DNA of 37,184 bases from JBAVQS01 sp049694275 (GTDB lineage: Bacteria > Chloroflexota > Anaerolineae > UBA4142 > SHND01). The DNA is taken from contig JBAVQS010000166.1 of assembly GCA_049694275.1 (NCBI GenBank), positions 1 through 37,184 on the forward strand, written 5' to 3'. Position 1 is the first letter of the stretch. The number at the start of each line of letters is the position of its first letter. The position numbers and the translations under genes were made by a program. This document shows, piece by piece, positions 31,144-37,184 of the stretch. The notes below the pieces were generated by a model. It worked only from the letters and a program-made list of their open reading frames with translations, ran no database searches and was not told where the DNA came from.

Positions 31144-32928
31144 ATGGACCCGATGTCATCTCGAAATCAGCCAGAGGACCGGCCCATAGAAATTACGCAT
31201 TCGGACTATGGGCGTATTCCCGAGCACGGGGCCCTTCCCGCGCGAGGGGCGGAACCGCGAGAGCGCAGCCGCGTGATCGACCATACGAAACCGGGCCGGG
31301 GCGCCGCAGCGGACGCCGGTCAACACGGAGACGAATCCCTATTTCGCCGGCGCCTGATGGTTTGCCTGGCGCTCTCACTTCCTGTCCTGCTTTACAGCGA
31401 CCTGCCGCAAATGGTTTTGCATCTTGGCATGCCCCCCTTTCCGGGCAGTGTGTGGATTGCGCCGCTGTTTTCAATCGCCGTCCTCGCGTACGGCGGCCTT
31501 CCCTTTTTACAGCGAGCGATCCCCGAACTGCAAGAGCGCCGGCCCGGCGGTATGATGCTCATCGCGCTGGCGATTCTGGCCGCATCGGTCTACATCATCG
31601 CCTCCTTGCTGACCGGCGTGGGGAGCGGGTCTTTCTGGGAATGGGTCAGCCTGATTGACATGCTGCTCCTCGGCCGCTGGCTCGAAATGCGCAGCGTGCG
31701 CCAGGCTTCCGGCTCGCTGGAAGAACTCGCCGGCCTGCTCCCCGACACCGCCGAGCGCATTCTGCCGGATGGCGCGCTGGAAACTATCCGCGTGCGCCAG
31801 TTGCGCCCCGGCTATCTGATTCTCGTCCGCCCCGGCGATGCCATCGCGGCCGATGGTGAGGTGGTCGAGGGGGAGTCGGAAGTGAACGAGGCGCAGGTGA
31901 CGGGGACCCTCTCGATGAAAAAAGGACCGGGCAGTTCCGTCATCGCCGGGACCTTGAATGTGGAAAAAAGTTTAAGGGTCAAGGCGACCGCGGCCGGCGA
32001 CCAGACTTTGCTGGCGAATATCACGCGCCTGGCGCTGGAAGCACAGCAGAATAAATCGCCCCGGCAGGCACAGGCCGACCGTGCGGGCGCGTGGCTCGTG
32101 TACGCGACGCTCGCGGTCGCCGCCGTGACGGCCCTCGCATGGGGTCTCGCGCAGGGATGGAATCTCGGAATCCTCCTTCGCGTCGCCGCCGTTTTCGTGA
32201 TTGTTAACCCGGATGCGCTCACGCTCACCATCCCGCTCGTTATCGCCGTCGCCGTCCCGTTCGGCGCACGGAACGGCATCCTCATCCGCAATCGCCGCGC
32301 CCTGGAAGCCGCCCGGAATGTTCAGGTGGTGATGTTTGACCAGGCGGTGCTCGCCCCTGGCGGCGTCCCCCGCGCCGAGAGCAAGCAGGTGGTGCAGGCG
32401 CTCGGCAAGATGGGGATGGAGGTTGTCCTGCTGACCGGCGATAGCGACGCCGCGGCTCAAGGAGTTGCGCAGGGGCTCGGCATCGACCGCTATTTTGCGC
32501 AGGTATCGCCAGAGCAAAAAAGTGAGAAGGTGACCGAGCTCGAAACCGCGGGCAAGCATGTGGCGATGGTCAGCCCTGGCAGGGACGACGCGCCGGCGCT
32601 CGCGGCCGCCAGCGTCGGGATTGTGGCGCCAGCCCTGGGCGGCGGCGCACGCGACCAGACCGAATCGGCCAGTATCGTCCTGACCGGCGAGAACCCGCTC
32701 GCTGTGGTCCGGGTCATTGAATTGAGCCGCGCGAGCGAGCGGACGATAAACCAGAACCTGGCCTGGGCGGCGGGCTATCACCTGGTCGCCTTGCCGCTCG
32801 CCGCCGGTCTCCTCGCGCCCATGGGGATTCTCCTCTCACCCGTCATCGGCGCAGCGCTCATGGCGCTCTGCGCCATCCTCGTCGCGCTCAATACACAGCG
32901 CCTCCGGCGCGCACAGCGAGTCACATAA
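31144..32928 (+). CDS. P1B-type ATPase homologue lacking all catalytic signatures (pseudoenzyme)
   Basis: A 594-residue membrane protein that aligns from end to end with heavy-metal P-type ATPases but has lost their machinery. The actuator loop TGE is TGT (253-255). The membrane metal site CPC is NPD (355-357) in VFVIVNPDALTLTIPL. The phosphorylation motif DKTGT is D399-QAVL. Only about 30 residues separate it from TGD (431-433), so the nucleotide-binding domain is deleted. GDGxND reads SPGRDDAP (477-484). The TGD loop, SPEQK and six to eight membrane helices remain. The N-terminal 70 residues are polar with no metal-binding HMA domain. The frame is intact and GC-typical, arguing against recent decay. 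It probably serves a non-pumping structural or metal-sensing role; this is inference. Confidence 0.8.
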   Translation: MDPMSSRNQPEDRPIEITHSDYGRIPEHGALPARGAEPRERSRVIDHTKPGRGAAADAGQHGDESLFRRRLMVCLALSLPVLLYSDLPQMVLHLGMPPFPGSVWIAPLFSIAVLAYGGLPFLQRAIPELQERRPGGMMLIALAILAASVYIIASLLTGVGSGSFWEWVSLIDMLLLGRWLEMRSVRQASGSLEELAGLLPDTAERILPDGALETIRVRQLRPGYLILVRPGDAIAADGEVVEGESEVNEAQVTGTLSMKKGPGSSVIAGTLNVEKSLRVKATAAGDQTLLANITRLALEAQQNKSPRQAQADRAGAWLVYATLAVAAVTALAWGLAQGWNLGILLRVAAVFVIVNPDALTLTIPLVIAVAVPFGARNGILIRNRRALEAARNVQVVMFDQAVLAPGGVPRAESKQVVQALGKMGMEVVLLTGDSDAAAQGVAQGLGIDRYFAQVSPEQKSEKVTELETAGKHVAMVSPGRDDAPALAAASVGIVAPALGGGARDQTESASIVLTGENPLAVVRVIELSRASERTINQNLAWAAGYHLVALPLAAGLLAPMGILLSPVIGAALMALCAILVALNTQRLRRAQRVT

Positions 32929-32929
32929 A

Positions 32930-32954
32930 GGGCGGGGCTCATTCAGCCCCGCCC
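32930..32954. terminator. GC-rich hairpin between convergent genes
   Basis: Stem GGGCGGGGCT (32930-32939) with AGCCCCGCCC (32945-32954), loop CATTC, starting two bases past the ATPase-like stop codon and 17 bp before the SnoaL-like stop. There is no T-tract on either side, so it may be a terminator of the L-shaped type or a 3' stabilising hairpin. Confidence 0.55.
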
Positions 32955-32971
32955 CTGTCAGTTGTTCCCCG

Positions 32972-33400
32972 TTATCCCTTGCCGGTTAGCTTGCGTTGTA
33001 ACCGCGTCAGCCCGAGGATCACGCTCACGATCCCTTCCGGCCCGTACGGCTCGTACGCCTGCATGCGGGTGACGAGCCCGTCCCGCGTCTCAATCACGAA
33101 CATCTGGGGAAAGTTGAGCTTCATCCCCGATTTGAGCACGTGCGCGGTGGCGACCTCAATCGCCGCACTCGCGCCCCCTTCCGCCTCGAAATAGTTGACG
33201 ATGGGAAAGCTCATCTTGCTCATCGCGCCGAATCCCCAGGTCAATCCATCGGCGATTGCGGCCTTGCCGACCATCTTCGGCGTGGGATAGTGTGGGTCGA
33301 ACAGGACGCCATCGTCGGCAAAGAGGGCGACGGTCGCCTTGACATCCATCGTCTCGACGGTCTTGAAAGCACGTTCAATCAATTCGCGGAGCGCAGACAT
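32972..33400 (-). CDS. SnoaL/NTF2-like protein
   Basis: A 142-residue cone-shaped NTF2-fold protein. The opening helix LRELIERAFKTVETMDVKATVALFADDGVLFDP, the PTPKMVGKAAI turn and the later strands (AIEVATAHVLKSGMKLNFPQMFVIETRDGLVTRMQAYEP) match SnoaL-like proteins, which range from isomerases to ligand-binders. AGGAGGAAA precedes ATG 33400; the 84 residues possible upstream lie inside the neighbouring hydrolase in another frame. It follows the dienelactone hydrolase by 37 bp, suggesting a two-gene operon. Substrate unknown. Confidence 0.83.
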   Translation of the reverse strand: MSALRELIERAFKTVETMDVKATVALFADDGVLFDPHYPTPKMVGKAAIADGLTWGFGAMSKMSFPIVNYFEAEGGASAAIEVATAHVLKSGMKLNFPQMFVIETRDGLVTRMQAYEPYGPEGIVSVILGLTRLQRKLTGKG

Positions 33401-33437
33401 TGGGTAAGTTTCCTCCTGACAAGAATCGATCCCGGGT

Positions 33438-34214
33438 TCAGACCGTCTGCTTTTGTGAGTGCGTCTGGATAAAGTTGAGCGCCCGCGCCCAGGCATCGGC
33501 CGAGGCATCGGCAAAATCGGCGGCCTTGCGGTCAAAGAAACTGTGCGGCGCGCCGGGATAGACCACGATGGTGTGCTCAACGCCCGCCCGGTCCAGTTCC
33601 TTGTCCAACTGTTGGACCTGCTCGACGGGAATCCCCTGATCGGCGCCGCCAAAAAGCGCCAGGATCGGATAGCGCACTTCGTGGGCGACCTCCAGCGGGC
33701 TGCCTTTGGCGCCGGTCATTGCTCGCCCCAGCCCGGCGTAGAACGGAATTCCGCCGGCAATTCCCCAGTCCTGTGTCGCCGAAAGGAGGGTGAGCCCCCC
33801 GCCCATGCAAAAGCCCAGGATAAAGGTCGGGGCATCGGCATGCGGACCCTGGCGCAGACGGGCAAGCCCGGCCTGCGCGTCCTGGAAAAGCTGTGGGGCC
33901 TGGAGTTGCTGCACATGCGACATGTGCTCAAACGTTTCGTCGCGCGGGGTCACGCCGGCGGTCCGGCCGAAATAATCGATGGCCAGGGCGCGCACGCCCG
34001 TCTCGGCAAAGCGCAGCGCGAGCGCCTTGTAAAAGCCGTGCAGTCCCCGCACATCGGGGTAGATGAGCAACTGCGCGCCGTTGGGATTGGACGGCTCGGC
34101 CAGAAAAGCCATAAAGCGGGTTCCGTCCGCGGCCACCAGTTCCAGGTCCTGTCCATGCGCCGAACCGGTCGCGCCGGGGGGATCGGGCGGGCGGTCCTTG
34201 GGATCATAACACAT
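33438..34214 (-). CDS. Dienelactone hydrolase family protein
   Basis: A 258-residue alpha/beta hydrolase. The nucleophile is Cys (about 136) in GFCMGGG, with Asp in GGADQGIP (about 190) and His in PGAPHSFFD (about 223): the Cys-His-Asp triad characteristic of dienelactone hydrolases. IYPDVRGLHGFYKALALRFAETG and AIDYFGRTAG are also family-typical. GGAG lies six bases upstream of the ATG. A degraded copy of this gene's first 14 codons and upstream region lies about 980 bp away. Enol-lactone hydrolysis is the family reaction; the true substrate is unknown. Confidence 0.9.
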   Translation of the reverse strand: MCYDPKDRPPDPPGATGSAHGQDLELVAADGTRFMAFLAEPSNPNGAQLLIYPDVRGLHGFYKALALRFAETGVRALAIDYFGRTAGVTPRDETFEHMSHVQQLQAPQLFQDAQAGLARLRQGPHADAPTFILGFCMGGGLTLLSATQDWGIAGGIPFYAGLGRAMTGAKGSPLEVAHEVRYPILALFGGADQGIPVEQVQQLDKELDRAGVEHTIVVYPGAPHSFFDRKAADFADASADAWARALNFIQTHSQKQTV

Positions 34215-34304
34215 TGGCTACTCCTTTTTTGCGAATCAGGTGATGATACAGTATCGTTGATACGACGCGCCGCCCCCATCCGCTTTTCGCCGGAGCGGGA
34301 ATGA
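34151..34304. repeat. Direct repeat A, copy 1 (5' end of the hydrolase gene and its promoter region)
   Basis: About 150 bp covering the first codons of the dienelactone hydrolase and the sequence upstream recur at 35129-35281 at roughly 90 percent identity in the same orientation. This copy is the functional one. The two copies bracket about 820 bp of unrelated sequence. Confidence 0.85.
34245..34263. promoter_or_regulatory. Overlapping palindromes upstream of the dienelactone hydrolase
   Basis: GATAC-A-GTATC-GTT-GATAC: two overlapping dyads (GATACaGTATC and GTATCgttGATAC), 30-50 bp before the hydrolase start, where an operator would be expected. The degraded second copy at 35219-35237 has lost the symmetry (TATACAGTGTCGTCGATAC), consistent with lost selection. 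No regulator gene is adjacent. Confidence 0.4.
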
Positions 34305-34334
34305 CCAAAAAGGTGTAGATTTTCCATCATTGCC

Positions 34335-34467
34335 TCAGATATAGATCGTGATCCCATTCAGCGTCGTCAGCCGGTTCGCGGCATCATAGCCATAGGCCAG
34401 GGGCGAGCTTACTGTCTTGCAGGGCTCGCACTCGTCGGTAGAGTGGTTTATTGCCAGCTTACGATGT
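34335..34467 (-). pseudogene. Remnant of a YD-repeat (RHS-like) protein C-terminus
   Basis: The minus-strand frame ending with TGA at 34335-34337 encodes SSPLAYGYDAANRLTTLNG, the unmistakable YD-repeat motif of RHS/wall-associated proteins, but the frame is closed by a stop about 40 codons upstream, and no start or larger body exists. It is a broken fragment only, probably left by rearrangement of an RHS locus. The fragment also has an odd CEPC motif just before the repeat. Confidence 0.65.
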
Positions 34468-34486
34468 TACTGGTTCGTACGGTCTT

Positions 34487-35047
34487 TCACTGCTCGCGTA
34501 ACCAGAACGAAGGGCCACTACTTCCATCAGCTGATTTTGTGAAAGGGACAAGACGAATGTCGCGTGGCGGTGCTGTAGCCCCTCCCATAACTATGAACAC
34601 CCCCTCGCTAGGTGTCTCTACCCATTTTCCCTGGCAGAAATTGTACCAGTATGCCTCATCACTAAATGGGTCTTTGGTGTCTCCAACTCGTATGGGTGTA
34701 ATCCGAGTATTACCCGAACAATCCATTTGATCCCAATAGGCGCACATTCGCAATCCCTGCAAATGAAGATAGGGGTGGCCATTTTCTGCATATGTAAGAT
34801 GCCAAGATTGCCAATCGCTTTCAAAGGCTGGTCCTTTCCAACTGGCCTGCATGCTCTGCTTGTACTTACCATCTTTCCTAATGATCACCGTATTAGCCTC
34901 GCTTTCTCCCAGAGCATCCCAAGTCCCAAATAGATCGGACTCCTGAAATCCTTTGGGGGGCAAGGGACATCCATCCCTGCTTGAACTACAAGCGCCCAGC
35001 AGAAAACAAAAGATCATCACGAACAACGTCCTTTTTCTGTTCAGCAT
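34487..35047 (-). CDS. Putative lipoprotein
   Basis: A 186-residue protein with a clear type II signal: basic MLNRKR, hydrophobic LFVMIFCFLLGA and lipidation Cys20 (LLGAC), followed by a Ser/Asp tether. The mature part begins with LPPKGFQESDLFGTWDA, reminiscent of the first strand of lipocalin-like beta-barrels, and contains several Cys, but I recognise no specific family. Its base composition is clearly lower in GC than the genes to the left, and it lies between the two copies of direct repeat A, consistent with a transferred segment. No good ribosome site is evident. Confidence 0.65.
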   Translation of the reverse strand: MLNRKRTLFVMIFCFLLGACSSSRDGCPLPPKGFQESDLFGTWDALGESEANTVIIRKDGKYKQSMQASWKGPAFESDWQSWHLTYAENGHPYLHLQGLRMCAYWDQMDCSGNTRITPIRVGDTKDPFSDEAYWYNFCQGKWVETPSEGVFIVMGGATAPPRDIRLVPFTKSADGSSGPSFWLREQ

Positions 35048-35128
35048 GATTATAGCTCTACCTTGCAGAACACCGCGAGGTCACAGTTTGTATCGCTACA
35101 CCCTCCCTGACAAATCTATCTTAACCCG

Positions 35129-35281
35129 GTCCATGCGCCGAACCGGTCACGCCGGGGGGGCGGGCGGGCGGTCCTTGGGATCATAACGCATTGGCTACTC
35201 TTTTTTGCGAATCAGGTGATTATACAGTGTCGTCGATACGACGCGCCGCCCCCATCCGCTTTTCGCCGGCGCGAGAATGGC
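35129..35281 (-). pseudogene. Direct repeat A, copy 2: truncated duplicate of the dienelactone hydrolase 5' end
   Basis: On the minus strand this copy still has the ATG (35189-35191 region) and RYDPKDRPP matching the hydrolase N-terminus, but a small deletion shifts the frame and TGA ends it after 14 codons. The match stops just past that point. It is therefore a non-functional partial duplication. The rest of the gap 35282-35423 shows no gene I recognise. Confidence 0.8.
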
Positions 35282-35423
35282 TAAATTAATGCGACTGCTT
35301 TGAGACGCAAAATTAAGGGTCTGCGATAAGTCCTCAAAATACAACAGTCGAGTTACTTGTCTACCTGGTTAGTCGGACATAGGCTTGAGACTCTGCTCAC
35401 CGAGGAGAATCTCTCATGCGCAC

Positions 35424-35963
35424 TCAGTTGTTCGAACAGTACTTGGCGCGCAACTCGGGAGTATCACCAACTGAATCCACGTCGGCTGCATCTATGTCTC
35501 CAATATCGGATACTTTCCACATATCACCCTGTTTCTCTAGAATGAGTATGGTTGTCGCGGCCTGGGCATGGCATGGACCGATTAACTGACCAATATACGG
35601 ATTTACCTCATGCCACCCGTGTTCAACGCGAACTCGTACGCGGGCAGTAGTATCTGCATTATCCAATACCTCTATATTTGCAATATAGTTCTTTGTATCG
35701 ACCTCAATACTGGAACAACTAATACAGCGATATTGGATCATGTCCTTGAGACGTTGGCCTGTCGCAACTTGTGCCATGATATTGAGGTCTTGCCACCCTG
35801 CAACGGTCCCAATCACATCGAAATATCGTTGGATGCTTGGTCTGAATACATCGGCTTTTAACTCGGCCGAGTGCAACAGTTGCATAGGACAGAAGAAAGC
35901 TAGACCCAGCCATATGGATACCAATGCTATTCCCAGAAATATCCATCGTAGTTTGCGCTTCAT
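35424..35963 (-). CDS. Membrane-anchored protein of unknown function
   Basis: A 179-residue protein with a basic N-terminus (MKRKLR), one membrane helix (WIFLGIALVSIWLGLAFF) and an extracytoplasmic domain containing four to five Cys (CISCSS, PCH, YCSNN) that may form disulphides. The mature part resembles small NTF2-like or Cystatin-like accessory domains in pattern (ARVRVRVEHGWHEVNP...MWKVSDI) but I would not name a family. GGAAGG nine bases upstream supports ATG 35963 over the longer frame. Lower GC than the left part of the window. The propeller gene lies 64 bp upstream on the same strand. Confidence 0.6.
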   Translation of the reverse strand: MKRKLRWIFLGIALVSIWLGLAFFCPMQLLHSAELKADVFRPSIQRYFDVIGTVAGWQDLNIMAQVATGQRLKDMIQYRCISCSSIEVDTKNYIANIEVLDNADTTARVRVRVEHGWHEVNPYIGQLIGPCHAQAATTILILEKQGDMWKVSDIGDIDAADVDSVGDTPELRAKYCSNN

Positions 35964-36027
35964 TGATTTTGCCTTCCGTTCATGTTTCTTATGGAGGAGC
36001 CTGGGGGCAGAGTCGTTATTCCCCAAT

Positions 36028-37059
36028 TTACTTGGCCGACCAGATCGCACTTCCATTAAACCATGAACAATATAAAAGGTTATCCGGCATGATAGTCTCA
36101 AGAAGCGCCAGCTGGTACTTATCCCCTGATGCAATATTCGCCAAAGTGAGAATTATAGGATCGCGCTCTTTATAGGGTCCCTCAACGTACAAGATGGTCT
36201 GACCATCAGGCGACCAAGTATATTTGTCCTCGTTATAATCTTTCACAATTTTCGTTGTTGTTCCACCCTGCATCGAATAGAGACAAATTGAGTTAGGAAA
36301 GACCGGCCCAGGGTGCTCACACATGAATGAGAAATCCTTTGTACCAGGGCGCCAAACCGGGTATCCGCCCAGAGTAATCCATTCCGGCTTTGTGAGCCCT
36401 TGATCTAACATGTAAATATCGTCTGTATAACCCAGTGATGAAGTGGAAGAGACCCCAATCAAGGGAACATCACCTGGAAACCAAGATAAGGCCAGGCGAT
36501 AGACATCATCTCCTGTTTTAGATTGGCAAAACTGAATATTCAGAGGCCGCACAGCTTTTTGATCGAACTGATAGAGGAAAAGCGCGTGGCAGCCGCCAGC
36601 AACAGAGCCGGGAAACAACCGAGTGCCATCAAGTAACAATTGGGTCCCATCTGGAGACCATGCGATAGCGGTATTATCATTAAACGAAAAGTCATCAATC
36701 CCCTTGTCGATCAATCCCTCGATCTTCCCACTATCAACATCGATGGTGGCGACATGATACTCTTTTCTATCCCGATCACTAAAAACAAAGGCTATTCTAG
36801 TCCCGTCCGGGGACCAGGCTGGAGAGAAGGCGAGCATATTCTGCGGTGTGATTCTTTTGAGAGTGTGGAAAATCCGATCATACAAGAAGATTCCCGCGTC
36901 ATAGGGCATCTCCCCCTGCACAGCAATCTTGCCCTGGAAACTGATCCCGTGCAGTTGCGAAACGACAATGACCAGTCCTGGAATCAGGCAACAACATAGA
37001 AGAACAAGAACGAATGGGCTCATTAATACTACTTTGTCAGATTGACCAAACTTGAGCAT
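36028..37059 (-). CDS. TolB-like beta-propeller protein with N-terminal membrane anchor
   Basis: A 343-residue protein. A hydrophobic segment near residues 13-33 (SPFVLVLLCCCLIPGLVIVV) anchors it, and the rest is a WD40/PD40-type propeller with repeats such as AWSPDGTRIAFVF, AWSPDGTQLLLDG and TWSPDGQTILYV. It is expected outside the membrane and could bind protein or glycan partners; the propeller type matches the one fused to the kinase at 17333. The start is uncertain: ATG 37059 and ATG 37023 are both plausible without Shine-Dalgarno support. The frame open to 37164 runs into a likely gene on the other strand, so I shorten it. GC is low compared with the core. Confidence 0.7.
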   Translation of the reverse strand: MLKFGQSDKVVLMSPFVLVLLCCCLIPGLVIVVSQLHGISFQGKIAVQGEMPYDAGIFLYDRIFHTLKRITPQNMLAFSPAWSPDGTRIAFVFSDRDRKEYHVATIDVDSGKIEGLIDKGIDDFSFNDNTAIAWSPDGTQLLLDGTRLFPGSVAGGCHALFLYQFDQKAVRPLNIQFCQSKTGDDVYRLALSWFPGDVPLIGVSSTSSLGYTDDIYMLDQGLTKPEWITLGGYPVWRPGTKDFSFMCEHPGPVFPNSICLYSMQGGTTTKIVKDYNEDKYTWSPDGQTILYVEGPYKERDPIILTLANIASGDKYQLALLETIMPDNLLYCSWFNGSAIWSAK

Positions 37060-37069
37060 CCTGAAGGGG

Positions 37070-37184
37070 ATGAAGAAAACCCTTCGGATACCCCAGGCTC
37101 CGAGCGGGCCAATTCCGGAACTGACCGAATTTCTGGCTCGGTTCCAAGTGCACTTTAAGCGCACAGAAAGTGAAATCGCCGCCG
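37070..37184 (+). CDS. Start of a possible transposase, cut by the window end
   Basis: A plus-strand frame from ATG 37070 runs off the window with 38 codons. Its residues 14-31 (IPELTEFLARFQVHFKRT) resemble the N-terminal helix of IS701-type DDE transposases, which begin with a similar ELxxFLxxFxxxFxRxES pattern. Codon use is GC3-rich, like the core genes and unlike the island. GAAGGGG abuts the ATG too closely, so an upstream TTG (37052) may be the start. Recognition rests on a short stretch only. Confidence 0.4.
   Translation, partial: MKKTLRIPQAPSGPIPELTEFLARFQVHFKRTESEIAA

Noticed and set aside
35357..35545. A 62-codon plus-strand frame in the island.
   Set aside because: It overlaps the end of the anchored protein gene on the other strand, has no ribosome site and no recognisable features.
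1..37184. CRISPR arrays, phage genes, integrase-type attachment sites.
   Set aside because: No regularly spaced repeats beyond the short tandem ones listed, no cas or phage structural genes, and no duplicated tRNA 3' end near tRNA-Cys.

Overview
The window looks like a chromosomal piece of a GC-rich Chloroflexota bacterium (Anaerolineae or Caldilineae relatives are my best guess). The grounds are the mix of long BTAD/SARP-type ATPase regulators, PP2-type Ser/Thr kinases fused to FGE-sulfatase or TolB-like propellers, pentapeptide-repeat proteins, a DUF5939-type adenylate cyclase, short scattered REP-like repeats, and promoters whose -10 box sits almost on the start codon. This assignment is inference from content; no rRNA is present.

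Layout. 1-2.4 kb: an FGE-sulfatase-fold protein and a pentapeptide-repeat protein, bracketed by two almost identical 53-bp REP-like repeats. 2.4-6.65 kb, minus strand: a PTPS/QueD-family protein with Glu where the catalytic Cys should be, a medium-chain dehydrogenase, a RibD-type reductase, a stand-alone GTP cyclohydrolase II (together a probable pterin operon), a small membrane protein and a PlsC-like acyltransferase. 6.8-7.6 kb: an ECF sigma factor converging on tRNA-Cys(GCA), the two sharing one bidirectional terminator. 7.6-12.05 kb, minus strand: a polyprenyl-phosphate sugar transferase, a family 2 glycosyltransferase, a DEDDh exonuclease with a WYL-like tail, and an M20 metallohydrolase. 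12.16-19.47 kb, plus strand: a SARP/BTAD ATPase regulator, a 104-bp MITE-like inverted repeat, and two tandem Ser/Thr kinases that share a stretch of near-identical DNA.

19.5-28.14 kb is the core of the window: a complete, tightly packed histidine operon (hisZ-hisG-PHP phosphatase-hisD-hisC-hisB-hisH-hisA-hisF-hisI-hisE). It is preceded by a consensus sigma-70 promoter, a 37-codon leader ORF carrying three consecutive His codons, a two-stem structure and an intrinsic terminator. Together these form a classical attenuator. hisB carries only the dehydratase and a PHP-family gene stands where the missing histinol-phosphate phosphatase would be needed, so the operon can account for every step from PRPP + ATP to histidine.

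28.2-34.2 kb: a class III cyclase with an SRPBCC-like front, a CE7-type esterase, a P1B-type ATPase homologue that has lost every catalytic signature, a SnoaL-like protein and a dienelactone hydrolase. 34.2-37.18 kb is a lower-GC accessory island: a broken YD-repeat remnant, a degraded second copy of the dienelactone hydrolase 5' end, a lipoprotein, a membrane-anchored protein, a TolB-like propeller, and at the very edge the start of a possible transposase.

The most promising observations are the histidine attenuator (with a leader peptide that appears to be leaderless), the set of divergent leaderless promoters, the intact but catalytically dead P-type ATPase homologue, the pterin-type operon and the exonuclease-WYL fusion.
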